A stretch of DNA of 64,000 nt. Origin: an uncultured Clostridia bacterium (GTDB lineage Bacteria; Bacillota; Clostridia; TANB77; CAG-508). The notes under the pieces were generated by a model. That model was not told the DNA's origin, searched no databases, and was given only the letters and a program-made list of their open reading frames with translations. Each line of letters opens with the position of its first letter. Positions within the stretch are counted from its first letter, which is position 1. Made by a program: the position numbers and the translations under genes. Location: NCBI GenBank assembly GCA_934133165.1, contig CAKPAW010000006.1, positions 1-64,000 of the forward strand, read 5' to 3'. Shown piece by piece: positions 17,263 through 27,020 of this stretch.

Positions 17263-18894
17263 ATGAGAAAAGCTATTAAAAAAATTATTTGGATAGTTAC
17301 TTTCTTTACAATTTTATTTTTGGCTATATATCCTAACTTTATAAAAAGCTATGCGGCTACATCAGAAAATGTATCAATAGTGTATTATTCACATGTTCAA
17401 AATATTGGCTGGGAACAAGAATATTCTAAAAAAGATGGTCAATTGTCAGGAACAGAAGGAAAAAGTTTGAGACTAGAAGCTATGAAAATTAATTTAAAAA
17501 ATGCACCAAGTGGTTTAAAAATTAAATATCAAGCTCATGTTCAAAACATAGGTTGGCAAGGTTGGAAAGAAAATGGACAAACATCAGGAACAGAAGGTAA
17601 AAATTTAAGATTAGAAGCTATAAAGATAAATTTAGAAGGAACAAAAAAGTATAAAATACAATATAGAGTACATATACAAAATATAGGTTGGCAGGAATGG
17701 AAAGAAGATGGACAAGTAGCGGGTACAGAAGGAAAAAGCTTGAGAATAGAAGCTATTCAAATAAAAATTGTTCCAGTAAAAAATATATCAGTAGAATATA
17801 ACTCTCATGTTTCAATGATAGGTTGGGAAAATGATTATTCTAGAATAAATGGACATACATCAGGAACAACAGGCAAATCACTTGGAATAGAAGCACTTAA
17901 AATTAGACTAAAAGGAGTAGATAATACAGCAAATATACAATATCAAGCCCATGTTCAAACTGTAGGTTGGCAAGATTGGAAAAATGAAGAACAAATTGCA
18001 GGGACTACAGGAAGAAGTTTGAATGTAGAGGCAATAAAGATAAAATTAAACAATATGCCAAATTATAGTGTTAAATATAGGGTACATGTACAAAATATAG
18101 GATGGCAAGAATGGAAATCAGATGGACAAGTAGCAGGAACTACAGGAAGAAATTTAAAAATAGAAGCAATTGAAATAGAGATTGTTGACAAAATTCAAAA
18201 TACAACAAAAAAAGGTATAGATGTATCTACATATCAAGATACAATAGATTGGAAAAAAGTTAAAGAAAACGGCGTAGAGTTTGCTATGATAAGGGCAGGA
18301 ATTAGAGGATATGGAGTATCTTCAGATGGAATAAATGGAAAGCTAGTACAAGATTCTAAATTTGTAGAAAATATTAATGGAGCCATAAACAATAATATAG
18401 AAGTTGGGGTATACTTCTTTTCTCAAGCAATAAATGAGCAAGAAGCTATAGAAGAAGCAAATTTTACATTGAATTTAATTAAAAAATACAAAATTACATA
18501 TCCTATAGCCATAGATACTGAAGAATCTTCTCATCCAAATAAATTAGGAAGAGCAGATAATTTAACAGTAGAGCAAAGAACAAAAGTAGTAAAAGCATTC
18601 TGTGAAACAATAGAAAAAGCAGGATATGAGCCAATGATATATGCAAATAAATGGTGGCTAAAAGAAAAATTAGATATGAGTAAATTATCATCATATTCTG
18701 TATGGCTTGCACATTATACAGGAGCAACACAAGATGATCCTTTAGCTAAACCATCTGATTATGAAGGAAAATACATTATATGGCAATATACTGATAAAGG
18801 TACAGTAGATGGAATAATTGGAAATGTAGATATGAATGTTGGTTATAAAGCAAGAATGTTAAGTGCAAATAAAGAAGTACAAATTATATATTAA
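17263..18894 (+). CDS. secreted GH25 lysozyme with six ChW repeats
   Basis: The product has 543 residues from the ATG at 17263, chosen because AGGGGG lies 7 bases upstream; a GTG at 17245 in frame has no site. An N-terminal signal peptide (about 1-32, ending SYAAT) is followed by six repeats of about 43 residues with the IGW..W..G...GT.G..L..EA core of clostridial hydrophobic (ChW) domains. A GH25 muramidase domain runs from residue 317, with GIDVSTYQ, the catalytic-type DTE in AIDTEESS and IWQYTDKG. It would cleave peptidoglycan outside the cell, with the ChW block binding surface glycan. The repeats fall into two similar triplets. Confidence 0.88.
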   Translation: MRKAIKKIIWIVTFFTILFLAIYPNFIKSYAATSENVSIVYYSHVQNIGWEQEYSKKDGQLSGTEGKSLRLEAMKINLKNAPSGLKIKYQAHVQNIGWQGWKENGQTSGTEGKNLRLEAIKINLEGTKKYKIQYRVHIQNIGWQEWKEDGQVAGTEGKSLRIEAIQIKIVPVKNISVEYNSHVSMIGWENDYSRINGHTSGTTGKSLGIEALKIRLKGVDNTANIQYQAHVQTVGWQDWKNEEQIAGTTGRSLNVEAIKIKLNNMPNYSVKYRVHVQNIGWQEWKSDGQVAGTTGRNLKIEAIEIEIVDKIQNTTKKGIDVSTYQDTIDWKKVKENGVEFAMIRAGIRGYGVSSDGINGKLVQDSKFVENINGAINNNIEVGVYFFSQAINEQEAIEEANFTLNLIKKYKITYPIAIDTEESSHPNKLGRADNLTVEQRTKVVKAFCETIEKAGYEPMIYANKWWLKEKLDMSKLSSYSVWLAHYTGATQDDPLAKPSDYEGKYIIWQYTDKGTVDGIIGNVDMNVGYKARMLSANKEVQIIY

Positions 18895-18921
18895 TAGTTG
18901 AAAAAATAAAAAAGTAATGAT

Positions 18922-18959
18922 AAAGTAATAGTGGTATAAGGTACTACTATTACTTTTTT
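18922..18959 (+). terminator. intrinsic terminator
   Basis: A perfect 11-bp stem (18922-18932 with 18946-18956) ends in a run of six T residues. It closes the ChW/GH25 unit. Confidence 0.8.
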
Positions 18960-18982
18960 GTACCTTAAGAGGGGAGAAAGAA

Positions 18983-20089
18983 ATGAAAAAATATGATTAT
19001 TTAATAGTTGGAGCAGGTTTATTTGGAGCAACTTTTGCATACGAAATGACCAAAAGAAATAAAAAATGTTTAGTAATAGATAGAAGAAATCATATTGGAG
19101 GAAATATTTACTGTGAAAAAATTAACAATATTAATGTACACAAATATGGTGCACATATATTCCATACTAGTGATAAAGAAATATGGAACTATGTTAATCA
19201 ATTTGCAGAATTTAATAATTATATAAATTCACCAATCGCAAATTATAAAGGAGAATTGTACAATTTGCCTTTTAATATGAATACTTTTTCAAAATTATGG
19301 GGAATTGTAACTCCTAAGCAAGCAAAAGAAAAAATAGAAGAACAAAAACAAAAATATGGAGTAGGAAATCCTACAAATTTAGAAGAACAAGCTATTTCCT
19401 TAGTTGGAAAAGATATATATGAAAAATTGGTAAAAGAATATACTGAAAAACAATGGGGAAGAGATTGCAAAGAACTACCAGCATTTATTATAAAACGTCT
19501 ACCAGTAAGATTTACTTTTAATAATAATTATTTCAATGATAGATACCAAGGAATTCCAATTGGAGGATACAATGTAATAATAGAAAAAATGTTAGAAAAA
19601 TGCGATATAGAACTTAATGTTGACTATTTAAAAAATAAAGAAAAATACAGTGAACTTGCAGACAAAGTTTTATATACAGGTATGATTGATGAATTCTTTG
19701 ACTACAAATTAGGAAACTTAGAATATAGATCATTAAAATTCGAAAATGAAAAATATGAGGATGTAGATAATTATCAAGGGGTAGCAGTTGTAAATTATAC
19801 TAGTCATAATGAAAAATATACAAGAATTATAGAACATAAACATTTTGAATTTAATGATTGCAAAGGAACTATTATAACAAAAGAATATCCAAGAGATTGG
19901 AAACTAGGAGATGAAGCATATTATCCAGTAAATGATGAAAAAAATACAAAATTATTTGAACAATATAAAGAATTAGCAAAAGAAAATAAAAATGTTATAT
20001 TTGGTGGAAGACTAGGAAATTACAAATATTATGACATGGATAAAGTTATAAGAGCTAGTTTAGATTTAGTTAAAGAGGAAAATTACTAA
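18983..20089 (+). CDS. glf: UDP-galactopyranose mutase
   Basis: This flavoenzyme would convert UDP-galactopyranose to UDP-galactofuranose in the cytoplasm, giving Galf for surface glycans. It has 368 residues, normal for bacterial Glf. An FAD-binding GxGxxG motif (VGAGLFGATF) starts at residue 8, followed by DRRNHIGGN (about 36) and HKYGAHIFHT (about 53). RLPVRFTFNNNYFNDRYQG (about 173) and GRLGNYKYYDMD near the C-terminus are typical. A GAGGGGAG site precedes the ATG. It implies that one of the nearby GT2 enzymes uses UDP-Galf. Confidence 0.93.
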   Translation: MKKYDYLIVGAGLFGATFAYEMTKRNKKCLVIDRRNHIGGNIYCEKINNINVHKYGAHIFHTSDKEIWNYVNQFAEFNNYINSPIANYKGELYNLPFNMNTFSKLWGIVTPKQAKEKIEEQKQKYGVGNPTNLEEQAISLVGKDIYEKLVKEYTEKQWGRDCKELPAFIIKRLPVRFTFNNNYFNDRYQGIPIGGYNVIIEKMLEKCDIELNVDYLKNKEKYSELADKVLYTGMIDEFFDYKLGNLEYRSLKFENEKYEDVDNYQGVAVVNYTSHNEKYTRIIEHKHFEFNDCKGTIITKEYPRDWKLGDEAYYPVNDEKNTKLFEQYKELAKENKNVIFGGRLGNYKYYDMDKVIRASLDLVKEENY

Positions 20090-20093
20090 AAAT

Positions 20094-20127
20094 TTGACAT
20101 TTTTCGAAATAAGGTATATCTTATAAT
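20094..20127 (+). promoter_or_regulatory. possible rmlD promoter
   Basis: A consensus TTGACA (20094-20099) is followed by TATATC (20115-20120, spacing 15) and TATAAT (20122-20127, spacing 22). Both elements are good but neither spacing is ideal, so the exact promoter is uncertain. Confidence 0.4.
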
Positions 20128-20160
20128 ATATAAAATTGCAGAAAGGAAGGAAAAATCTTT

Positions 20161-21018
20161 ATGAAAATTTTAATTACAGGGGCCAATGGAATGTTGGCCA
20201 AAGCGGTAAGAGAAAGATTCAAGGAGCATGAATTGATCTTAACAGATGTAGTTGGGACAGAACTTTCTTTAGATATTACAAATCTTAAAGAAGTAGAAGA
20301 ATTTGTGTACCTAAACAAGCCAGATGTTATTATCAATTGTGCAGCATATACTGCTGTTGATAAGGCGGAAGCAGAGGAAGATTTGGCGAAAAAAATTAAT
20401 GCCGACGGACCAAGAAATTTAGCAATTGCAGCAAGTAAAAACAATTGCAAATTAGTTCATATCAGCACAGATTATGTCTTTGGAGGAGATTTGTCTTTAG
20501 AAGAAATCTACAAAGAAGATGATCCAAAAGCACCGGTAACTGCATATGGAAGAACTAAGTTGGCAGGAGAAGAAGCAATTGAGGAAAACATGAACAACTT
20601 CTATATTTTCAGAACAGCATGGCTTTATGGAGATGGTAAAAACTTCGTAAGAACAATGCTTAAGTTCGGAAAAGAAAAAGATGAAGTAAAGGTTGTTTGT
20701 GACCAACATGGTAGCCCAACATATGCTGTAGATTTGGCAGACATTATCTATCAGGCATTAGAAAAGAAAATTCCTTATGGTATTTACCATACGACTAATT
20801 TAGGTTTTACAACATGGTATGAGTTTACTAAAAAGATTTATGAATTAGCAGGAATTTCTTGCAAAGTAACCCCTGTAACTTCAGAAGAATTTGCTAGTGC
20901 AGCTAAAAGACCAGCAAATTCAATGCTTTCAAAAGAAAAGATTTTAAATGCAGGAATTGCTGTTCCTTCATGGGAAGATGCCTTAGAAAGGTACTTAAAG
21001 GTAGAAAAGGAAATGTAA
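20161..21018 (+). CDS. rmlD: dTDP-4-dehydrorhamnose reductase
   Basis: This does the last step of dTDP-L-rhamnose synthesis, using NAD(P)H. The 285-residue short-chain dehydrogenase-like protein has TGANGMLA at residues 6-13, NCAAYTAVD near 60, STDYVFGG near 102 and the catalytic YGRTK near 130. A GAAAGGAAGG site precedes the ATG. The gene stands alone between its own upstream spacer and two terminators. By eye its codons are clearly richer in G and C (GCC, GCG, GAC, ATC) than those of its neighbours, suggesting a separate origin or stronger expression selection. Confidence 0.92.
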   Translation: MKILITGANGMLAKAVRERFKEHELILTDVVGTELSLDITNLKEVEEFVYLNKPDVIINCAAYTAVDKAEAEEDLAKKINADGPRNLAIAASKNNCKLVHISTDYVFGGDLSLEEIYKEDDPKAPVTAYGRTKLAGEEAIEENMNNFYIFRTAWLYGDGKNFVRTMLKFGKEKDEVKVVCDQHGSPTYAVDLADIIYQALEKKIPYGIYHTTNLGFTTWYEFTKKIYELAGISCKVTPVTSEEFASAAKRPANSMLSKEKILNAGIAVPSWEDALERYLKVEKEM

Positions 21019-21020
21019 TA

Positions 21021-21065
21021 AAAAAATAGTGTGATTATTAATTTATTAATCACACTATTTTTTAT
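21021..21065 (+). terminator. intrinsic terminator after rmlD
   Basis: A perfect 17-bp stem (21021-21037 with 21047-21063) runs A-rich to T-rich. As it is nearly symmetric it could act on both strands. Confidence 0.85.
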
Positions 21066-21072
21066 ATTCTAT

Positions 21073-21177
21073 GAAAGTTATCATAGTATGATAACTTTCT
21101 GTAGAAGATAAATATGGCGAGCTTTAGATTTTCTTAAAATTTACATTTACTAGAAAATCTTAAGCTCGCTTTTTTTA
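21073..21177 (+). terminator. second hairpin plus strong terminator before rmlA
   Basis: A perfect 12-bp stem with a 3-base loop (21073-21084 with 21088-21099) is followed by an 18-bp stem with one mismatch (21117-21134 with 21152-21169) and eight T residues. There is no reading frame in between. It may be the end of a small RNA or an attenuator-like leader, or simply insulate rmlA from rmlD. Confidence 0.65.
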
Positions 21178-21236
21178 ATATTATGAAAAATATATTCTAT
21201 AAAATATCAAAAGTCACATAAATTTAATCATATATG

Positions 21237-21265
21237 TTGAAAAATACTATAAACAATGATATTAT
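21237..21265 (+). promoter_or_regulatory. extended -10 promoter for rmlA-rmlB
   Basis: TTGAAA (21237-21242), a 17-base spacer and TATTAT (21260-21265), with TG one base before the -10 hexamer. Transcription would start about 30 bases before the rmlA ATG. Confidence 0.7.
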
Positions 21266-21300
21266 AAGAATGTCAAAATAATGTAAAGGAATGATCTAGA

Positions 21301-22188
21301 ATGAAAAAAAGAAAAGGAATAATACTTGCAGGAGGAAGTGCAACAAGATTATACCCATTAACACTTGCTATCTCTAAACAAATAATGCCAGTATATGATA
21401 AACCAATGATATATTATCCTTTAGCAATACTTATGGAAGCAGGGATAAAAGATGTATTAATAATATCTACACCAAGAGATATTGTTACATTTGAAGCATT
21501 ACTTGGAGATGGTTCAAAATGGGGAATGCATTTTGAATATAAAATTCAAGAAAAACCAAGAGGACTTGCAGAAGCATTTTTAATAGGTGAAGAATTTATT
21601 GGTAATGATGACGTTGCAATGATACTTGGAGATAATATGTTTTATGGAGAGAGATTGTCTAAAATATTGAAAAGAGCAAATGGTAGAGAAGAAGCAACTA
21701 TTTTTGGATATTTAGTAAAAGATCCAACAGCGTATGGTGTGGTAGAAATAGATGAAGAAGGAAGGGCAATATCTATAGAAGAAAAGCCTAATATTCCAAA
21801 ATCTAATTATGCTGTGCCAGGTTTATATTTCTATCCTAATAGCGTAATTGAAATTGCAAAAAATGTAAAACCATCTGCAAGAGGCGAACTAGAAATAACT
21901 TCTATTAATGAAGAATATATGAAACAAGGTAAGCTAAATGTAGAAAAATTAGGAAGAGGAACAACTTGGTTTGACACAGGAACACATGATGCGCTTCTAG
22001 AAACAGCAAGTTTTGTACAAACAATAGAAAAAAGACAAGGACTTCAAGTTTGTTCGCCAGATGAAATTGCTTACTTAAATAAATGGATTTCAAAAGAGCA
22101 ACTTTTAGACTTAGCAAAACCACTAGAAAAGACAGAATATGGAAAATATCTAAAAGATTTAGCAGAAAATGGTTTTAAAGATAATTAA
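21301..22188 (+). CDS. rmlA: glucose-1-phosphate thymidylyltransferase
   Basis: This would form dTDP-glucose from glucose 1-phosphate and dTTP, the first step to dTDP-rhamnose. The 295 residues begin [20 protein letters not shown] with the nucleotidyltransferase GGxxTRL-type loop. [23 protein letters not shown] (metal Asp) and [19 protein letters not shown] follow in family order. Length is normal. It is followed by rmlB after an 86-base gap. Confidence 0.93.
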   Translation: MKKRKGIILAGGSATRLYPLTLAISKQIMPVYDKPMIYYPLAILMEAGIKDVLIISTPRDIVTFEALLGDGSKWGMHFEYKIQEKPRGLAEAFLIGEEFIGNDDVAMILGDNMFYGERLSKILKRANGREEATIFGYLVKDPTAYGVVEIDEEGRAISIEEKPNIPKSNYAVPGLYFYPNSVIEIAKNVKPSARGELEITSINEEYMKQGKLNVEKLGRGTTWFDTGTHDALLETASFVQTIEKRQGLQVCSPDEIAYLNKWISKEQLLDLAKPLEKTEYGKYLKDLAENGFKDN

Positions 22189-22274
22189 ATATAAAAAAAT
22201 AAATTAAATGTGATGTATTAAATAAAAATGATTATATAAAATAAGAATTGAATAATTTAAAGGAGGAATTTAAA

Positions 22275-23240
22275 ATGAAAAATATATTGGTAACAGGAGC
22301 TGCAGGTTTTATAGGAGCAAATTTTGCAGAGTATTTTGTAAATAAATACCCAGAATACCATATTGTAGTAGTAGATAAATTAACATATGCAGGAAATATG
22401 GAAAATTTAAAAAATGTAATAGACAAAATAGATTTTGAACAAGCAGATATATGTGATTTTGAAAGAATGACAGAAATATTTGATAAATATGATATAGATG
22501 GTGTAATTCATTTTGCAGCAGAAAGTCACGTAGATAACAGCATAAAAACACCTTTCATATTTACACAAACTAATGTATTAGGAACACACACATTATTAGA
22601 AGTTGCAAAAAGAAAATGGGGAGAAGGTTCACCAAATAAATTTATGCATATTTCAACAGATGAAGTATATGGAGCATTAGGAGATGAAGGATATTTTACA
22701 GAAACATCACCAATAAAACCAAGTAGCCCATACTCAGCATCTAAAGCAAGTTCAGATTTATTAGTAAAAGCATATCATGAAACATTTAAAATGAATGTAA
22801 ATATTACAAATTGCTCAAACAATTATGGTCCATATCAGCACAACGAAAAATTAATACCACATATGATTAAATTAGCATTAAATGATGAATCATTGCCAGT
22901 TTATGGTACAGGTAAAAATATTAGAGATTGGTTATATGTAGAAGACCATTGCGAAGCAATAGATTTAGTATTCCATAAAGGAAGAAATGGTGAAAGATAT
23001 AATATTGGTGGACACAATGAAAAACAAAATATTGAAATCGTTAAACTAATATTAAAACAATTAGGAAAACCAGAAAGTTTAATTACATATGTAGAAGATA
23101 GAAAGGGACATGACTGGCGTTATGCAATAGATCCTACAAAAATAAGCACTGAACTTGGATGGCTTCCAAAAACAAAATTTGAAGACGGAATAGTAAAAAC
23201 TATAGATTGGTATGTAAATCATCCAGAATATTTAAAATAG
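22275..23240 (+). CDS. rmlB: dTDP-glucose 4,6-dehydratase
   Basis: This NAD-dependent enzyme makes dTDP-4-keto-6-deoxyglucose. It has 321 residues from the ATG at 22275, chosen because AAAGGAGG lies 8 bases upstream; a TTG at 22248 in frame would put that site inside the gene. Motifs are GAAGFIGANF (near residue 7), HFAAESHVDNS, ISTDEVYG with the catalytic DE, and YSASKASSD with the YxxxK pair. The rmlC epimerase gene normally found with rmlA and rmlB is absent from this window. Confidence 0.93.
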   Translation: MKNILVTGAAGFIGANFAEYFVNKYPEYHIVVVDKLTYAGNMENLKNVIDKIDFEQADICDFERMTEIFDKYDIDGVIHFAAESHVDNSIKTPFIFTQTNVLGTHTLLEVAKRKWGEGSPNKFMHISTDEVYGALGDEGYFTETSPIKPSSPYSASKASSDLLVKAYHETFKMNVNITNCSNNYGPYQHNEKLIPHMIKLALNDESLPVYGTGKNIRDWLYVEDHCEAIDLVFHKGRNGERYNIGGHNEKQNIEIVKLILKQLGKPESLITYVEDRKGHDWRYAIDPTKISTELGWLPKTKFEDGIVKTIDWYVNHPEYLK

Positions 23241-23266
23241 AATTCGAAAGAAAAGGGGAAGTATAA

Positions 23267-25072
23267 GTGAATATTATTTATCTAATTTCTATTAATATAT
23301 TACTTATAACCATAATATTAATAAAAAAAATAGATAAAAAAATAAATATAATTAGTAGTATTATTATAACAATAATAGCTTTTATGTGTTATCAAACAAT
23401 AATAGCATATTTATTAGATTTAATGAAAATTCCAATTACACTTTTTAATATGAGTATTATCAATATAATATTAATTACTATATTATGGGTTGTCTACTTT
23501 TTTAAAATAAAGAAATTTCAAAGTTATACTATAAAAAAGAGAGATATTATTTTCTTAATAATATTACTAATTATAAATATACCTATTTTATATAGACAAT
23601 ATGGAATTTTAGAAAATTTCCGTTATATTTCTACAGATTCAGTTATGCATTGTCAAGCAGCGATTACTTTTTCAAAGAGCGATTTTTTATTAGATTCAAT
23701 GAAAAATTGGGAAGCAATTAATCCTACTTTCATGATAGCAAGCTATGTAAATGATGGTTTATTAATGAAAGCTCTAGTAAATATAATTGGAGAATTTAAT
23801 TTGTATAAAGTATATATGTTTACAGATATTTCATATTACTTTATGATAGGATACGTATTCTATTTATTAATTACATCGTCCAAGAATTGTAATAGAAAAT
23901 CAAAATATATATTATCATATGTTATTTCTATCTTATTTATGATAGGATATCCATTAAACTCTATTATTACAGGATTTCATTATTTTACATTAGGAATCCT
24001 AGAATTTATTACTATTTTATATATAATAGAAATATTGCATGGAGAAAATAAAAAAATAATGTATATTTTGTTATTTTTACTAAATACAGCAATCATGCTT
24101 ACATATAACTTGCTTGCACCAATAATTTATTTAGCAGAATTTTTCTATTTTATTTATGAAAAAATCAAAGTCAAAGAAAAATTACTTACTAAAAAAAGTA
24201 TATTAGAATTAATTATTATATTTATCATTCCAGGTATTATAGGACTAAGCTTTTTCTTATTACCTAGGATATTAGAAAATATAGTTTTGGAAAACCAACA
24301 ACAATTATGGATAGATGGATATATTTATATTAATTATTGGTCAAATATAATTATTTTTATTCCATTTGTCATATATTATATTTTTAATAAAATAAAAAGT
24401 AAAAAAATAAATATTGAAATGATAACATTATTTACAATTTGTTCTTTTATGTTCTTATTATTAATAGGATTATTTACAGGTTATGTATCAACATACTATT
24501 TTATGAAACCATATTTCTTATTAAACGCAATTTTATTAATACTATTTTATAAAAGTTTATGCTTAATAATAGATAGATTAAAGCTTGGAAAAATATTTTC
24601 TTTAATATTTATATCTTTATATTGCATAATTTTAATTTTGAATATAATTTTTGTAAATATAGATCCGAATGGTTTTAAAACATACAATGAAAGTTATAAA
24701 AAACTATTTGATATATATAATTCAAATAAGGCAGTGATGAAACTGATTCAAAACGAATTTACAGAAGATCGTATAGAAACTTTAAAATACATATATGAAA
24801 ATAAACTAATAGAAAAACAAAACTTATTATACTTAGGAGATTATATAGATAATTTCTTATTTAAAATGTTTTTTACATATGAAAATAGAGAAGGAATAGA
24901 TAAACCTAATATAAATGAACATATTCAAAAATGGAATAAAGGAGAATATGAATATTTAGTTGTATTTTTAAAAAAGTCATATTTAAATTATTATAGTAAG
25001 GTATTGAGGTTACAAAATAGTAAAATAATTTTTGAAACAGAAAATTGTGCAATATATGAATTTGCAAATTAA
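23267..25072 (+). CDS. large polytopic membrane protein, possible GT-C or polymerase
   Basis: The product has 601 residues from a GTG start with GGGGAA upstream. There are about 13 hydrophobic helices, a long extracytoplasmic loop after the fourth helix (including STDSVMHCQAAITFSKSD, about residues 124-141) and a soluble C-terminal domain of about 125 residues. I do not recognise a named family. Topology and context fit a GT-C-type transferase or a Wzy-like polymerase acting outside. Two lipid-sugar synthases follow directly. Confidence 0.55.
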   Translation: MNIIYLISINILLITIILIKKIDKKINIISSIIITIIAFMCYQTIIAYLLDLMKIPITLFNMSIINIILITILWVVYFFKIKKFQSYTIKKRDIIFLIILLIINIPILYRQYGILENFRYISTDSVMHCQAAITFSKSDFLLDSMKNWEAINPTFMIASYVNDGLLMKALVNIIGEFNLYKVYMFTDISYYFMIGYVFYLLITSSKNCNRKSKYILSYVISILFMIGYPLNSIITGFHYFTLGILEFITILYIIEILHGENKKIMYILLFLLNTAIMLTYNLLAPIIYLAEFFYFIYEKIKVKEKLLTKKSILELIIIFIIPGIIGLSFFLLPRILENIVLENQQQLWIDGYIYINYWSNIIIFIPFVIYYIFNKIKSKKINIEMITLFTICSFMFLLLIGLFTGYVSTYYFMKPYFLLNAILLILFYKSLCLIIDRLKLGKIFSLIFISLYCIILILNIIFVNIDPNGFKTYNESYKKLFDIYNSNKAVMKLIQNEFTEDRIETLKYIYENKLIEKQNLLYLGDYIDNFLFKMFFTYENREGIDKPNINEHIQKWNKGEYEYLVVFLKKSYLNYYSKVLRLQNSKIIFETENCAIYEFAN

Positions 25073-25093
25073 AAAACAAAGATGGAGGAAAAA

Positions 25094-26038
25094 ATGAAGA
25101 AAATTAGTATTATTATACCAGCATATAATGAAGAAGAATCATTACCAATGCTATACGAAAGACTAAACAAATTAATGAATGAAGTAACCAATTATGAATT
25201 TGAAGTTTTATTCGTAAATGATGGAAGTAAAGATAAAACAATTCAAATAATAAAAGAGTTAAGAAAAAAAGATGAAAGGATTTGCTATGTAGACTTTTCT
25301 CGTAATTTTGGAAAAGAAATTGCTATGATAGCAGGTTTAGATTATGCAAAGGGAGACTGCGTAATATTTATGGATGCGGATTTACAGGATCCACCAGAAT
25401 TAATTCCAGAATTGATTAAATATTGGGAAGAAGGTTATGATGATGTATATGCTAGAAGAAGTAGTAGAAAAGGTGAAACTTGGCTTAAGAAATGTACATC
25501 TAAAATGTACTATAGAGTGTTACAAAGTTTAACAAGAATTCCAATTCAAAAAGATACGGGGGACTTTAGATTATTAGATAAGCGTTGTGTAAACGCACTA
25601 AAAAAATTAAGAGAATCTCAAAGATGTTCAAAATCTATGTTTAGTTGGATAGGATATAATAAAAAAGAAGTTTTATATGAAAGAGATCCTCGTATTGCAG
25701 GAAGTACAAAATGGAATTATAGAAGATTGATAGATTTAGCAATAGACGGAATAACATCATTTACAACTTCACCTCTTAGAATATCAACATACTTAAGTAT
25801 TCCTACATTTTTAGCTTTATTTATATATTTCATATATGTAATTGTAAAATGTTTTGCAACATCTACTTTTATACAAGCATATCAAGCAATAATATTACTT
25901 ATTTTATTTTTCTCAGGAATACAAATATTATTATTTGGAATTATAGGAGAGTATTTAGGAAGAATATTTAATGAAACAAAAAATAGGCCACTATATTTTA
26001 TAAACGAATATAATGGAGAAAAAGAAATGAATGAATAA
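25094..26038 (+). CDS. GtrB-like undecaprenyl-phosphate glycosyltransferase
   Basis: This 314-residue GT2 enzyme has IIPAYNEEESLP, VNDGSKDKT (41-49) and the DADLQDP site at 94-100. R-rich ARRSSRKGETWLKK and DTGDFRLLDK follow, and two C-terminal membrane helices span about 224-285. That is the GtrB/PglC-unrelated DPM-type architecture that loads a sugar on undecaprenyl phosphate. The ATG at 25094 is preferred over one at 25082, because GGAGG lies between them at the right distance. It likely supplies the donor for one of the polytopic transferases nearby. Confidence 0.85.
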   Translation: MKKISIIIPAYNEEESLPMLYERLNKLMNEVTNYEFEVLFVNDGSKDKTIQIIKELRKKDERICYVDFSRNFGKEIAMIAGLDYAKGDCVIFMDADLQDPPELIPELIKYWEEGYDDVYARRSSRKGETWLKKCTSKMYYRVLQSLTRIPIQKDTGDFRLLDKRCVNALKKLRESQRCSKSMFSWIGYNKKEVLYERDPRIAGSTKWNYRRLIDLAIDGITSFTTSPLRISTYLSIPTFLALFIYFIYVIVKCFATSTFIQAYQAIILLILFFSGIQILLFGIIGEYLGRIFNETKNRPLYFINEYNGEKEMNE

Positions 26039-26062
26039 ATATAAAAAATAAGAGGAAAACAA

Positions 26063-27007
26063 ATGGAAAAAATAGCAGTGTTAATACCTTGCTACAATGA
26101 GGAACTGACAATAGAAAAGGTAATAAAAGATTTTAAAAGAGAATTGCCTGATGCAGATATTTATGTATATGACAATAATTCTAAGGATAAAACAGCAGAA
26201 ATTGCTACTAAAAATGGAGCAATAGTTAGACATGAATATAGACAGGGCAAAGGTAATGTAGTAAGAAGTATGTTTAGAGATATAGAAGCGGATATCTATA
26301 TTATGGTGGATGGAGATGATACATATCCTGCTGAAGAAGTATACAAATTAATCGAACCAATAAAAAATGGACAAGCTGATATGGTAATAGGTGATAGATT
26401 AACTAATGGAACTTATAAAAAAGAAAATAAGAGACCATTCCATAGATTTGGAAATAATATAGTAAAGAATTCTATAAACAAATTATTTAAAACAGATTTA
26501 AAAGATATAATGACAGGTTATAGAGTGCTTAACAAAATATTTGTAAAAAATATACCTGTAATGAGTCCTAAATTTGAGATCGAAACAGAAATGACTTTAC
26601 ATGCTTTAGATAAAAAATTTATAATACAAGAAATACCAATTATATATAGAGATAGACCATCTGGTAGTTTTTCAAAACTAAATACTATAAAAGATGGAAT
26701 AAAGGTAATAAAGACAATTATAAAAATGCTTAAAGACATAAAACCAAGACAATTCTTTTGGTGGATTGCATTTATATTTATTATTATCGGATTAATAGTA
26801 GGTATGCCGGTTATTATTGAATTTATAAAAACAGGATATATTACAAAAGTACCATCAGCAATACTTGCCACAGGGATAATGATATTTGCATTAATTACAG
26901 CACAATGTGGGGTAATACTAGATACAGTTGTAAAACAAAATAAAGAAAAATATGAATTAAATTTGTTAAGATATATACAATTAGAAGACTTAAAACAAAA
27001 TAAATAA
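26063..27007 (+). CDS. membrane-linked GT2, polyprenyl-phosphate type
   Basis: The 314 residues have [21 protein letters not shown] (36-44), the VDGDDTYP site at 82-89 and two C-terminal membrane helices (about 230-252 and 263-290). This is the same architecture as the preceding gene but a diverged sequence. It therefore probably charges a different sugar on the lipid carrier. The gene ends 13 bases before ruvB. Confidence 0.82.
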   Translation: MEKIAVLIPCYNEELTIEKVIKDFKRELPDADIYVYDNNSKDKTAEIATKNGAIVRHEYRQGKGNVVRSMFRDIEADIYIMVDGDDTYPAEEVYKLIEPIKNGQADMVIGDRLTNGTYKKENKRPFHRFGNNIVKNSINKLFKTDLKDIMTGYRVLNKIFVKNIPVMSPKFEIETEMTLHALDKKFIIQEIPIIYRDRPSGSFSKLNTIKDGIKVIKTIIKMLKDIKPRQFFWWIAFIFIIIGLIVGMPVIIEFIKTGYITKVPSAILATGIMIFALITAQCGVILDTVVKQNKEKYELNLLRYIQLEDLKQNK

Positions 27008-27020
27008 GGGGCTTAAAAAA

